Source: Parietaria judaica
Taxonomy: Eukaryota > Streptophyta > Magnoliopsida > Rosales > Urticaceae
Direction of reading: 5' to 3'
Length of the DNA: 64,000 bases
Assembly (NCBI GenBank): GCA_954871525.1
Contig: OX940870.1
Coordinates: 11,997,501-12,061,500 of the forward strand
This document shows, piece by piece, positions 33,374 to 43,664 of this stretch. Position numbers and translations under genes: made by a program. The notes beneath the pieces were generated by a model. That model was not told where the DNA came from. It was given only the letters and a program-made list of their open reading frames with translations, and ran no database searches. How positions within the stretch are numbered: the first letter of the stretch is position 1; every line of letters starts with the position of its first letter.

Positions 33374-34016
33374 TGTTGGTTATGCCCGAACCCGATATTG
33401 TATCTCTCGGGTTATCGGATATCGACCCGATAACCATAACCGACATAATGGGCCCACTCGGGCCCAAGTATTAATTATGATTCATATTAATTAATAATAG
33501 ATTAATTAATCCATGATTGGGCTTTTAGAAAGCCCATTAGGTGGGCTTTTAGAAAGCCCACTAGGTCATGACCATAGGGTATTATAAATACCCTAATATG
33601 ACTCATAATTAAATATAACACACATCAGAGAAACCCAAGCCTCCTAGAAAATTCGAGCTCCCCTCCCTTGGTAGTCGAATTTTGGCTTGCTCCCCGGTTC
33701 AATCAACGGTTGATCATCTAAACACCAACTAGGATCTAACCTATCCTCCGAGGTGTTTTCCGGTCATCTAAGACGTTCCCGAGTGACGTGGTGTACGAAA
33801 TAGAGGCGCAACACTTAAGGCGCTAAATCCTAAATTCGACAAGCTCCAGAATCAAAGGAATCGGCAGTTATTCGGTACAGTTGGCAAAAGTACCGAAGTT
33901 TGGTAACGATCTCTAAACTATATCTTAGTTCTCGTAATTATTCTAGATCTTTATTGTTCGATGATATCCCGTGATTTCCGCCTCGGGATTGAGAAAAGTC
34001 ATCGAAAAACCCAACA
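33374..34016 (+). repeat. 5' LTR of copia element 1
   Basis: The LTR runs TGTTGG to CCAACA, perfect 6-bp inverted ends. A promoter core TATAAATACC is at about 33583-33592. Just upstream are two adjacent copies of the hairpin TGGGCTTTTAGAAAGCCCA (33518-33536 and 33542-33560). Confidence 0.96.
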
Positions 34017-34017
34017 G

Positions 34018-34030
34018 TGGTATCAGAGCC
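34018..34030 (+). other. Primer-binding site, initiator tRNA-Met type
   Basis: TGGTATCAGAGCC lies one base after the LTR end. It is the standard primer site of plant copia elements, complementary to the 3' end of initiator tRNA-Met. Confidence 0.93.
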
Positions 34031-34301
34031 GGACTGAGTAATTTTCGAAAATTAGATATGTTGACCGAAATAATTTTAGAAAATTTTTGGTGTGATTAGA
34101 TTTTCAGTGGGAGCGTTAGAAAATTAATTATGATTAATTTTATGTGTTGTTCGGAATCCGATTTAGAATCGGGATTGGTTTTATTTAATTTTAATGTGTA
34201 CTATTAAATAAGAAAAGGGAAAAACAAACGGCGGCACCACCACCGGAACCGGCGGCGATTTCACCGTCGCCGCCATGGTCCCGGGTGGCGCCGGCGTTTG
34301 T

Positions 34302-34825
34302 GGCTCCCATTCGATGGGAGCCAATGGGCGACGGCTAGGGTTTCAAAACCCTAGCCAAAAACGATTTTTTTTTTAATTCGCATGGGCCTGATTGGATCAG
34401 GCCCACGGGCTGGGTTTAACCCAGCCCACTCACGATTCGGGTGGGCCTGATTGGATCAGGCCCACGGGCTGGGTTTAACCCAGCCCACTCTCGATTCGGT
34501 GGGCCTGATTGGATCAGGCCCACGGGCTGGGTTCTAAGCCAGCCCAAAGCTGCCCAGCCCGGATCGCATTGATCCGGGCACACCCAATCCGGGTCTGACC
34601 CGGGTACCCGACCCGGGTTGGATCCGGGGCTTCAGCCCGGGTCTGCGCTGACCTGGGCCCACACCGAACAGACCCGGATCCGGGTCCTTATTGACCCGGA
34701 TCCGGGTCAAAATTAACTTTTTCCGGGCAGTGGCCTTCGGCCCTGCCCGGTCTTCCCGTTCGTGACCGGGGTTGCCCGAGGGCAACCCATACAAGCTCAG
34801 GTCTATCCCGAGCTTGTATCCCGGT
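34302..34825 (+). repeat. Array of GC-rich hairpins in the copia 1 leader
   Basis: Consecutive inverted repeats fill about 520 bp in sequence far more GC-rich than the rest of the element. Examples are GGCTCCCAT-TCG-ATGGGAGCC (34302-34322), an 11-bp stem GGCTAGGGTTT (34333-34356), three tandem copies of TGGGCCTGAT-TGG-ATCAGGCCCA, each followed by a GGGCTGGGTT stem (34383 to about 34547), then CCCGGATC, GACCCGGATCCGGGTC, CCGGGCAG-type and CAAGCTC stems to 34825. They lie in the RNA leader upstream of gag, so roles in packaging, dimerisation or translation are possible, by inference only. Confidence 0.85.
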
Positions 34826-35390
34826 ATTTGATATTTAATTATATTTATGTTTAATTATTTTAAAATACGATTTAAAGTGTTTATTTTATTTTATTTATAA
34901 TTATTATAAATATCTTTAAATATGAGAATTGAAAATCTAATATATATGATATTAATTATTAATAAATATGATTTATTCAATATTATTATCAATCTTATGA
35001 AGTTTGTTTCCATTATTGTTTATGTTATTCATTTATTGATTTACAAATTGTTTGTTGATAAATTTTATTTATAATCAATAATTCTTAATTAGATTAAGAT
35101 AATAAATAATCTTTTAATTATTATAGTAATAGAAAATATCTAAACTTTAATGGAAATAAAAGATATATATATATATATATTGTGATTAAAGATAGTTTAT
35201 CTATAAGATAGTTATTTATCTTTTATTTTGTAATATGACAAAACTTGATTAAAGATATCTTATCTATAAAGATAGTTATTTATCTTTTATTCATTTATAG
35301 AAAAGATACATCATGAATTAAGATATTTTATCTTTAAGTGATTTATTTATCTTTTATTTAAAGATAAAAGGGTTTGTCTTTAAAAATTTC

Positions 35391-35429
<39 letters not shown>

Positions 35430-36040
35430 ACTTTCAGAAGTATATTTAATTCAAAATAGAATATGTTTTACATATTCATTGTCTTAATTCTTAGAACATT
35501 TTAATTAGTTAACTATGTTTAGTTTAAGACAAAAGTTAGGATCACCTAAAACCCCTCAATAAATATTAGGTATAATGTCTTCCAACGGCTGGGTCCTCGA
35601 TCTAATTGAGAAAAGTTTTGAGTGTGTCTCTAACCCAAGGGAGTACTCTTATACCCTCTTTTAGACGCGTAGGGCGACCTATACTGTCCGCCGATTCACC
35701 CCTTGGGTCTACCTAAACGAGTACTCTAATTAGATTAGATATCGTAGACAATTCTTTTGAAACCGGTTAGAATGATAAATGAAAAATTGTTTTTCTTTTC
35801 TAAACGTCAGAGATAATATAGGATATTAGAGCAATTGTTGACTTTCTCTGAGTGACTAATTAATGGAATTGATGAGGGTTACTTTTCCATTAACAAATCA
35901 CGAAATATTATATAAAGCCCTTATAATATATACTTTTATGTAACATCTTTATTATAATAAGTAATTTATAATTTACATGTAAATACTAGAATTAATATTG
36001 TGCTTATTCAGTTTTTATTTAAAATTGTAGAAACTGAACA
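34826..36040 (+). other. AT-rich part of the copia 1 leader
   Basis: Non-coding. It includes a degenerate direct repeat of about 75-80 bp in two to three copies (35180-35365, with AAAGATA-CTTATCTAT-AAGATAG words), a TA microsatellite (about 35395-35425), and a pair of GAGTACTC words at about 35641 and 35719. No open frame is long enough to report. Confidence 0.6.
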
Positions 36041-39000
36041 ATGTCTAGTAGCTCACTAAGATCCATCCTTGAGAAGGAAAACATCTTAAACGGAAGAAAT
36101 TTTCCGGAATGGCAAAGACGCCTCAAAATTGTGCTCAGGCACGAAAAGAAGGAGGTTATCATTATGAATGAACCTCCAGCTGAACCTCCTGCTACTGCAT
36201 CCCGAGCAGACAAAGATGCTTATAAGAAGCATACTGATGAAGCCGCTGAAGTAGCTTGTCTCATGTTAGCAACCATGACACCAAATCTCATGGAGCAACA
36301 TGAGAACATGTCTGCCTGGGAAATGATTCAACATCTCAAGAAGATGTATGATCAAGAAGCACGTCATACAAGATTCAGGATAATGAAAAATTTGCTAAGA
36401 GCAAAATTAACTGATGGAAACAATGTGCATGATCATGTTCTGAAGATGATCAGCTGGTCAGAAAGTCTGACCAAACAAGAGATAAAGATCCCTGAGGAAG
36501 TATACATTGATATTGTGCTCAACTCTCTCCCCGATTCTTATAATCAGTTTATACTGAATTATAATATGTCCCCTGAATCAAAGAGTCTTCATCAGCTTCA
36601 CAACATGTTGCAAACAGCTGAGGGTAATGTACCCAAGGGACAGAATAGAACTATTAATGCTATAAATAGCAAGTTCAAGGGAAAGAAGCAGTATGTTCAG
36701 AAGAATAAAGGCAAGGCTCCATATAACTTGAGGGTTAAGGCTCGTGCCATGAAACCCAAAGTTGGAGCCACTCCCGATCATAAGTGTTTTCACTGCGATA
36801 AGAAGGGACACTGGAAAAGGAATTGTCCTTTGTACCTTGCAGAGATCAAGAAGTTGAAGAAGAGTTCAAACTCCACCACAGGTATAAATGTTATAGAAGT
36901 CAATCTTACTACCTCTAAAGATTGGGTATTAGATACAGCATGTGGTACTCATATTTGTACTGACATGCAGACTCTGAAGAGAAGTAAGATGCTGAGGAAG
37001 GATGAGACCAACATGCGCGTGGCAAATGGAGCACCAGTTGTTGCAAAAGCTGTGGGCCATGTAGATCTCAACACCTCAGCAGGAATGATTTTAGAATTAA
37101 ATGATTGTCATTTCGTACCTTCCATTACCAAGAACATAATTTCTATTCCAGAATTGAATGTTTTAGGTTTTGATTTTAAAATTGGGAACAAGCGTTGTGC
37201 GGTTTTTAAGGATGGTATTTGTTATGGTATTGCTTATTTATCAAACGGTCTTTATTCGTTGAATACCTCTGAAAATCATGTTTATAACATCTCCAATAAA
37301 AGAGTGAAACCCAACCTTGTCAATACGGCCTATCTCTGGCACTGTCGACTTGGCCATATAGGCGAGAAGCGCATAACTCAGCTTCACAAACAAGGAAGAC
37401 TGGATGATTTTGATTATGAATCTTATCACACATGTGAATCTTGCCTGGTCGGGAAAATGACAAAACCTTCCTTTAAAGGAACTTATGAGAGAAAGAAAGG
37501 ACTATTGGACCTCATACATTCAGATGTATGTGGACCAATACCCATTCAGGCTAAAGGAGGTTTCAGGTATTTCATCACCTTCACTGATGACTTCAGTCGA
37601 TACGGTTATGTATACCTAATGAAACACAAATCTGAATCGCTTGAAAAGTTCAAACAGTTCAAGAATGAAGCTGAAAATCAGTTAGCGAGAAAAGTTAAAG
37701 CCATACGATCTGATCGAGGTGGCGAATACTTGAGCGATGATTTCAAAGCTTACCTCCGTGACATGGGAATCATTTCATCACTGACCCCTCCAGGTACACC
37801 TCAACTAAATGGTGTATCTGAGAGGAGAAATCGAACCTTGTTGGCCATGGTTCGATCAATGATGAATAAAACTGACTTACCTGAGTCCCTATGGGGACAT
37901 GCACTTATGACAGCAGCTACCACACTGAACTGTGTACCATCTAAGACGGTTCCTTCAACCCCATATGAGATATGGAAAGGAAGAATACCGGATTTGCATT
38001 TCATGAGAATCTGGGGATGTGAGGCATATGTCAAGACTCTAATGTCTGACAAGCTCAATCCCAAATCGGTTAAATCTTCATTTGTGGGATACCCAACGGA
38101 AACTCCTGGGTATTACTTCTATAAAAAACACACAGGCAAAATAATAGTTGCCAAAACCGGTGTTTTCTTAGAAGAAGATTTTCTCTCTAGAAAGTCTAGT
38201 GGGAGAAACATTGTTCTTAATGAAGAGCAAGAACCACAAGATACTCAAGAACAAGAAATGGACACAGAAGGTACTCACACATCGAGTTATGAACATCATG
38301 ATCAGATCATGGTTGATAACCAAATAGAAAACGTTGTTCTAAACGAAGAAGTTGAAAATGAGATTGTCAATGAAGAGCCTCAAGAAAATATAGTTCTATA
38401 CGATGTACCCATACAAGATGGGATAAATGAGCAACTAGATTACACACTGACATCACGAAGATCAATTAGAGAGAGTCAACCTCCTCTTAAATTGAACCTT
38501 CTTGTTTCAAAAGAAGATGAAACTGTTCATGAAGACGATGGTGAAGAACCTGAATCTTATAACGAAGCAATGTCGGGAGATGACTCAGACAAATGGCTAG
38601 AAGCCATGAACTCTGAAATGGACTCCATGTATAGCAACGAAGTATGGGACCTCGTTGATGCTCCCAAAGGGTCGAAACCCATTGGTTGCAAATGGATCTT
38701 TAAAAGGAAGATCGACATGGATGGCAAAATACAAACTTACAAAAGAAGATTAGTCGCTAAAGGTTATCGACAGATTCATGGTATTGACTATGATGAAACT
38801 TTCTCTCCTGTTGCCATGTTCAAGTCCATAAGAATCTTGCTAGCCATTGCAGCATTTCATGATTATGAAATCTGGCAAATGGACGTGAAAACCGCGTTCT
38901 TGAATGGTGTTCTCGAAGAGGATGTGTACATGACACAACCTGAAGGTTTCATAGACCGCAAACATCCAAATAAGGTTTGCAAATTGAAAAGATCAATTTA

Positions 39001-40114
39001 TGGTCTTAAGCAAGCATCTCGAAGCTGGAATCGTCGTTTTGATGAATCAATTACTGATTTTGGTTTTGTTAAGAACAAAGACGATCCTTGTGTATACATC
39101 AAATCGAGTGGGAGCAAAATAGTTTTCCTGATTCTCTATGTAGATGACATACTGATAATAGGAAACGATACATCTGAACTCCAGAGCGTGAAGGAGTGGT
39201 TGAGAAAATGTTTCTCAATGAAAGACTTAGGAGAAGCCGCCTATATACTAGGCGTAAAGATTCAAAGAAATAGAAATCAAAGAATCTTATCTCTAAGCCA
39301 AGGTACATATATTGACAAAATTGTTAAAAGGTTTAAAATGGACAAATCGGAAAAAGGTTTTACACCGATGACCCATAAGACATACTTGACCAAGAAGCAA
39401 TGTCCGGTTTCTTCAGAAGAAATCAAAAGTATGGAGAAAATTCCATACGCTTCAGCTATTGGTTCAATAATGTATCCAATGATATGTACTAGACCAGATG
39501 TAGCTTTTGCCTTAAGCATGACAAGCAGATTTCAATCAAACCCTGGTTTCAACCATTGGACAGCCGTTAAGAATATCTTGCGTTATTTAAATAGAACAAA
39601 AGATAGATGTTTGACATACGGTGGTGCAAAAGAATTAACTTTTGAAGGATATTCTGATGCAAGCTTCCAAACAGACAGGGATGATTTCAAATCTCAAACA
39701 GGATATGTATTCTGTGCAAATGGTGGTGCTGTTACGTGGAACAGCAGTAAACAAGCTACGGTAGCTGATTCAACCACAGAATCTGAGTACATCGCTGCAT
39801 CTGATGCTGCAAAAGAGGCTGTATGGATCAAGAAATTTGTTTCTGATCTTGGTGTAGTTCCTAGCATTGGTGATCCTGTGAAGCTTTTCTGTGATAACAA
39901 CGGAGCTATAGCACAAGCCAAGGAACCAAGATCACACAAGACAGCAAAGCATGTACTCAGAAAGTACCATCTGATCAGAGACATTGTTGATCGGAAGGAC
40001 ATAGAGATGAGGAGAGTAGACACTGAAGAAAATGTAGCAGATCCGATGACAAAATCTTTATCGAAAGAAAAACATTTTCGTCATGCGGAAAGTATTGGGA
40101 TAAAGAACCCATAA
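36041..40114 (+). CDS. Copia gag-pol polyprotein, 1357 aa, uninterrupted
   Basis: This single frame encodes all the proteins the retrotransposon needs to copy itself in cytoplasmic particles and integrate. In order: a gag domain with a CCHC zinc knuckle (CFHCDKKGHWKRNC, about 249-262); an aspartic protease (VLDTACGTHIC, D298; the DTA form is known in Tnt1-type elements); integrase with an HHCC finger (HCRLGH to CESC, from about 434) and DDE core starting at HSDVCGP (about 494) with RSDRGGEY; reverse transcriptase with FLNGVLEEDVYMTQPEGF and YVDD (about 1033); and RNase H with GYSDASF, TTESEYIA and DNNGAIAQ (about 1285). The order integrase before reverse transcriptase defines Ty1/copia. The ATG at 36041 gives a normal gag start. 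No frameshift or stop is present. Confidence 0.96.
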   Translation: MSSSSLRSILEKENILNGRNFPEWQRRLKIVLRHEKKEVIIMNEPPAEPPATASRADKDAYKKHTDEAAEVACLMLATMTPNLMEQHENMSAWEMIQHLKKMYDQEARHTRFRIMKNLLRAKLTDGNNVHDHVLKMISWSESLTKQEIKIPEEVYIDIVLNSLPDSYNQFILNYNMSPESKSLHQLHNMLQTAEGNVPKGQNRTINAINSKFKGKKQYVQKNKGKAPYNLRVKARAMKPKVGATPDHKCFHCDKKGHWKRNCPLYLAEIKKLKKSSNSTTGINVIEVNLTTSKDWVLDTACGTHICTDMQTLKRSKMLRKDETNMRVANGAPVVAKAVGHVDLNTSAGMILELNDCHFVPSITKNIISIPELNVLGFDFKIGNKRCAVFKDGICYGIAYLSNGLYSLNTSENHVYNISNKRVKPNLVNTAYLWHCRLGHIGEKRITQLHKQGRLDDFDYESYHTCESCLVGKMTKPSFKGTYERKKGLLDLIHSDVCGPIPIQAKGGFRYFITFTDDFSRYGYVYLMKHKSESLEKFKQFKNEAENQLARKVKAIRSDRGGEYLSDDFKAYLRDMGIISSLTPPGTPQLNGVSERRNRTLLAMVRSMMNKTDLPESLWGHALMTAATTLNCVPSKTVPSTPYEIWKGRIPDLHFMRIWGCEAYVKTLMSDKLNPKSVKSSFVGYPTETPGYYFYKKHTGKIIVAKTGVFLEEDFLSRKSSGRNIVLNEEQEPQDTQEQEMDTEGTHTSSYEHHDQIMVDNQIENVVLNEEVENEIVNEEPQENIVLYDVPIQDGINEQLDYTLTSRRSIRESQPPLKLNLLVSKEDETVHEDDGEEPESYNEAMSGDDSDKWLEAMNSEMDSMYSNEVWDLVDAPKGSKPIGCKWIFKRKIDMDGKIQTYKRRLVAKGYRQIHGIDYDETFSPVAMFKSIRILLAIAAFHDYEIWQMDVKTAFLNGVLEEDVYMTQPEGFIDRKHPNKVCKLKRSIYGLKQASRSWNRRFDESITDFGFVKNKDDPCVYIKSSGSKIVFLILYVDDILIIGNDTSELQSVKEWLRKCFSMKDLGEAAYILGVKIQRNRNQRILSLSQGTYIDKIVKRFKMDKSEKGFTPMTHKTYLTKKQCPVSSEEIKSMEKIPYASAIGSIMYPMICTRPDVAFALSMTSRFQSNPGFNHWTAVKNILRYLNRTKDRCLTYGGAKELTFEGYSDASFQTDRDDFKSQTGYVFCANGGAVTWNSSKQATVADSTTESEYIAASDAAKEAVWIKKFVSDLGVVPSIGDPVKLFCDNNGAIAQAKEPRSHKTAKHVLRKYHLIRDIVDRKDIEMRRVDTEENVADPMTKSLSKEKHFRHAESIGIKNP

Positions 40115-41293
40115 ATGTCTGTTACGATTTATTATCTGAATCTGATTTAGGGATCGGAGACAAATTTTTGTAATCATTATATTTGATTAAAATTGAAGCA
40201 CATTATTATTTTCTTTAAAAGGCAAGTTTCATCATGTAAAAGCTAATATCAATATCTTATTCAAATCATTGATATCAAGCTATACAAATGTAGTTCCTAA
40301 GATGTCTTCAAGACATTCTTGAATTTCCCCAGTCAAAGAAATCATTATGAAGAAACAAAGAGGGACTATCAATGATATTCATAATTGACTGGTACATGTT
40401 GTTAAGATAAAAGGAAGGGGTCCTTGATATCTGAGAGATATTCTTATACATGTAGGCACTAGTCGGAATGACTAGCAGTGCTGGAAGACTCGCACTCTAA
40501 ATATTCTCACATGGAAACAAAACCTTGATATAAGGGGACACTGAGAAACTTAGAGATATGAAGAGACTCCAAAGTTTGAGAACATCATGAGTCCATCACT
40601 GGGTAAGTTGCATGCTTAGATTACAGCTCAACGCTTACCGTAACTGAAAAGTCATAACAGTTGTAGTTGGGCATGTGATAAACCTTGTAGGATGGAATGA
40701 CGTTTCAAGAAAACATGCATCCCCCCATTCCTTTTGGGGCTATACACTCGGGGCCTTCTGAATAGGATAAGTATAATGAAATCTGTGGCCACAGGCAAAA
40801 CAAAAGAGTTTCTGTTTTGATGTTTCAATACTTATGCCTGAATCAGAAAATATTAGATCAGGCTTAACAGGTGTTCCTAACCATGACCTGTGCCGCATCT
40901 AGAGATGTAAAAGGATGTCGAAGGAATCAGTCATATACCTTATTTTAATCGTAAAGAACCACATGGTTCACCACGATTAATCTATAAAAGAGGATTTAAA
41001 GTTTTGTAGATTGGGGGAAGTTAAGTCTAGGTGGAGGTCACTTACTTCTTGCATACTCATATGAGTATGTGGCCAACACTACAAAATTCTACAGAGTCAC
41101 ACCGAACTCGCAACGGAAACGGAGTATGATGATTAAATTACAATGAAACAAACTTCACATGTAACTTTGATGAACCAGGCATGAGTAGCTGAGAGAATGT
41201 ACATCTAACCCAAGGCGGCATTCTCGAGTAATACTTTATGTGCAGTGCGTGCACGGAGATAGCCAATCCGGTGCGTTCGTGCAAGTGGGAGAT
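40115..41293 (+). other. Non-coding 3' region of copia element 1
   Basis: This is 1.2 kb between the pol stop codon and the 3' LTR, with no open frame on either strand that resembles a protein family. It is long for a copia element without an extra gene. It ends in the polypurine tract at 41286-41293 that primes plus-strand DNA synthesis. Confidence 0.7.
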
Positions 41294-41936
41294 TGTTGGT
41301 TATGCCCGAACCCGATATTGTATCTCTCGGGTTATCGGATATCGACCCGATAACCATAACCGACATAATGGGCCCACTCGGGCCCAAGTATTAATTATGA
41401 TTCATATTAATTAATAATAGATTAATTAATCCATGATTGGGCTTTTAGAAAGCCCATTAGGTGGGCTTTTAGAAAGCCCACTAGGCCATGACCATAGGGT
41501 ATTATAAATACCTTAATATGACTCATAATTAAATATAACACACATCAGAGAAACCCAAGCCTCCTAGAAAATTCGAGCTCCCCTCCCTTGGTAGTCGAAT
41601 TTTGGCTTGCTCCCCGGTTCAATCAACGGTTGATCATCTAAACACCAACTAGGATCTAACCTATCCTCCGAGGTGTTTTCCGGTCATCTAAGACGTTCCC
41701 GAGTGACGTGGTGTACGAAATAGAGGCGCAACACTTGAGGCGCTAAATCCTAAATTCGACAAGCTCCAGAATCAAAGGAATCGGCAGTTATTCGGTACAG
41801 TTGGCAAAAGTACCAAAGTTTGGTAACGATCTCTAAACTATATCTTAGTTCTCGTAATTATTCTAGATCTTTATTGTTCGATGATATCCCGTGATTTCCG
41901 CCTCGGGATTGAGAAAAGTCATCGAAAAACCCAACA
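41294..41936 (+). repeat. 3' LTR of copia element 1
   Basis: The LTR is 643 bp and differs from the 5' LTR at four positions only (counterparts of about 33566, 33593, 33816 and 33894), all transitions. Confidence 0.96.
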
Positions 41937-41941
41937 ATTAA

Positions 41942-42543
41942 GACAGTGACAAAAAATGGAAAGTCATCCCAAAGTTACCTTATTTATGAAATTGTTGGTA
42001 AAATTCTTATGCAGCTCAAATATTTTTAGTTAAATGTGTACTATAATTAACTTTAGTAAAAGAAATTATGGCATGATCATTTTTTGCGATGTTTTGATAA
42101 ATGTTCGTGTTAATTTTTTTAAATTAATATAGAGTGATTTAACTTCTTGAAAAATCGATTGTTGCAAAAAGTATTTAAGGTTTGAATTGCTGTAATGTTT
42201 TATGAGATACTAATTAATTTGTTGAGAACTACTATCTTGACATTTCAATATTTTTATTCTACGAATTTTTTAGCTTTTTTTAATAAAAATATCCCTCTAC
42301 TTGGTATATATTTATATTTAATTTTAATACACTCCACTTAATTTAAAAATAAAAGAAAAAGAAGAGTTTGCTTTAATGATACAAGTTTTCATAAGGTTCG
42401 TGACACGTAGAATATATATTTTGTCGTTTAATTAAAAAGCTAAATCATTACAGATGGCTTAATTTAATGCAATGGATAAACTCTAATTAGTAGTAGAGAA
42501 GAGTCAAGAGATTAGTTGGCACAATAATAATACTAACATTGTC
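41942..42543. other. AT-rich spacer between the two copia elements
   Basis: Nothing recognisable. It is flanked by the target duplication of copia 1 on the left and that of copia 2 (TTAAT) on the right. Confidence 0.5.
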
Positions 42544-42548
42544 TTAAT

Positions 42549-42790
42549 TGTTATGTATAATGTGAAATGCTCATTTATTTTCACACTATATTAGTCAATA
42601 ATTGTATGCTCCAAATTTCCTATAAATACCCCCCTAAGTGGATAAATAAAATTCACCTCTCACATTTCTACACTTACATTTATCTCACTCACATTTTACT
42701 TTCTCTCCATCATCTTTTCCATAAAAACACACCACTCACCAAATTTCTTACCACTTAAATTCAAGGTGCAAAGTTAGTGAATTTATAACA
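42549..42790 (+). repeat. 5' LTR of copia element 2
   Basis: 242 bp from TGTTATG to ATAACA. A TATAAATACC promoter core is at about 42620-42629. It differs from the 3' LTR at a single T/C position. Confidence 0.95.
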
Positions 42791-42805
42791 CGTTATCAGC
42801 ACGAT
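42791..42805 (+). other. Primer-binding site of copia element 2
   Basis: CGTTATCAGCACGAT directly follows the LTR. The TTATCAGCACG form is a known variant primer site of a group of plant copia elements and differs from the initiator-Met site of copia 1. Confidence 0.7.
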
Positions 42806-42882
42806 CACTCTACGGTAAGCTCAGAACACGGTATATTAAACTGTGGACTGAAAATTTTATAATTATTATTATCGTTGTACAA

Positions 42883-43185
42883 CATCATATTACTATATAC
42901 AGGAGGCTCTGCCACCTTATAGTAATGTGATGGGATCTATGATAATTAATTATTCTTATGAATAACATCATCTTACCATACACAGGAGGCTTTGCCACCT
43001 TATGGTAATATGATTTATAATATTTAACTTTCTTATGTATAACATCATATTATTATACAATGGAAGGCTATGCCACCTTATAATAAAATGATGTGATTTA
43101 CATCTAAAAAAAATAAAATTTATCTTCAAGTAATATCAAATTATTATATACAGGAGGCTCTGCCACCTTATAGTAAAATGATATT
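42883..43185 (+). repeat. Four tandem covarying hairpins in the copia 2 leader
   Basis: Four spaced copies of one hairpin lie at 42883-42932, 42966-43015, 43043-43093 and 43132-43185. Each has an AT-rich stem of about 15 bp (17 in the last) around a conserved apex, AGGAGGCTCTGCCACCT or a near variant. The spacers have diverged but the stems are kept by paired changes: the base pair that is T-A in copy 1 (TACTATA with TATAGTA) is C-G in copy 2 (TACCATA with TATGGTA), and copy 3 has A-T at another site (TATTATA with TATAATA). Such covariation is evidence for selection on RNA structure. The role is unknown; the position between primer site and gag suggests packaging, dimerisation or control of translation. 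Confidence 0.85.
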
Positions 43186-43664
43186 ATTGAGATTAGTTTT
43201 AACTACTTCATTTTCAATATGCTTATGATTAATATTATATATGTATAATGTTTGACTATTTTTACATCTCATTTTATGACATATCATCACTAACCTAATT
43301 ATAGCATTTAATTACATTATGTTTGTGTATTTCCAACGGCTATATAACGGCTATAAACGGCTAGTTTTTACACTATAAATACAAGTTTATCAAACCATAC
43401 AAAATTCACATCTCTTATTCTACCTCATATTTTCTCTCCAAGTTTTAGCCGAAAAATGACTAGACTAATGTTAGTTTTTATAGCCATAATGATCCTTGTA
43501 TTTAATGTTAGTATTTTCATTTTTCATATTACACCGGAGGAATTTTATTTTTCCTTTAAGATGGTTGTATTCATGTATCTTGCTTTATTATTTACAATAT
43601 TTGTAGACTTTTATATTTTGAATTAAATCTAATGAATTATTTTATTTTCATGTTAGTTACCACT

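Larger units (their letters stand above)
33374..41936 (+). mobile_element. Intact Ty1/copia retrotransposon, 8563 bp
   Basis: The element has paired 643-bp LTRs, a primer site, a 2-kb structured leader, one uninterrupted gag-pol frame, a 1.2-kb 3' region and a polypurine tract (GTGGGAGA, 41286-41293) next to the 3' LTR. Perfect 5-bp target duplications ATTAA flank it (33369-33373 and 41937-41941). The LTRs differ at four positions in 643, all transitions, so the insertion is recent. Every part needed for transposition appears intact, so it may be active. Confidence 0.96.

Noticed and set aside
34534..34794. 86-codon minus-strand reading in the copia 1 leader
   Set aside because: It results from the GC-rich hairpin array and encodes only low-complexity Pro/Gly/Arg sequence.
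42883..43185. Regularly spaced repeats resembling a CRISPR array
   Set aside because: There are only four copies, spacing and repeat length vary, they lie in a eukaryotic retrotransposon leader, and no cas-like gene is present.
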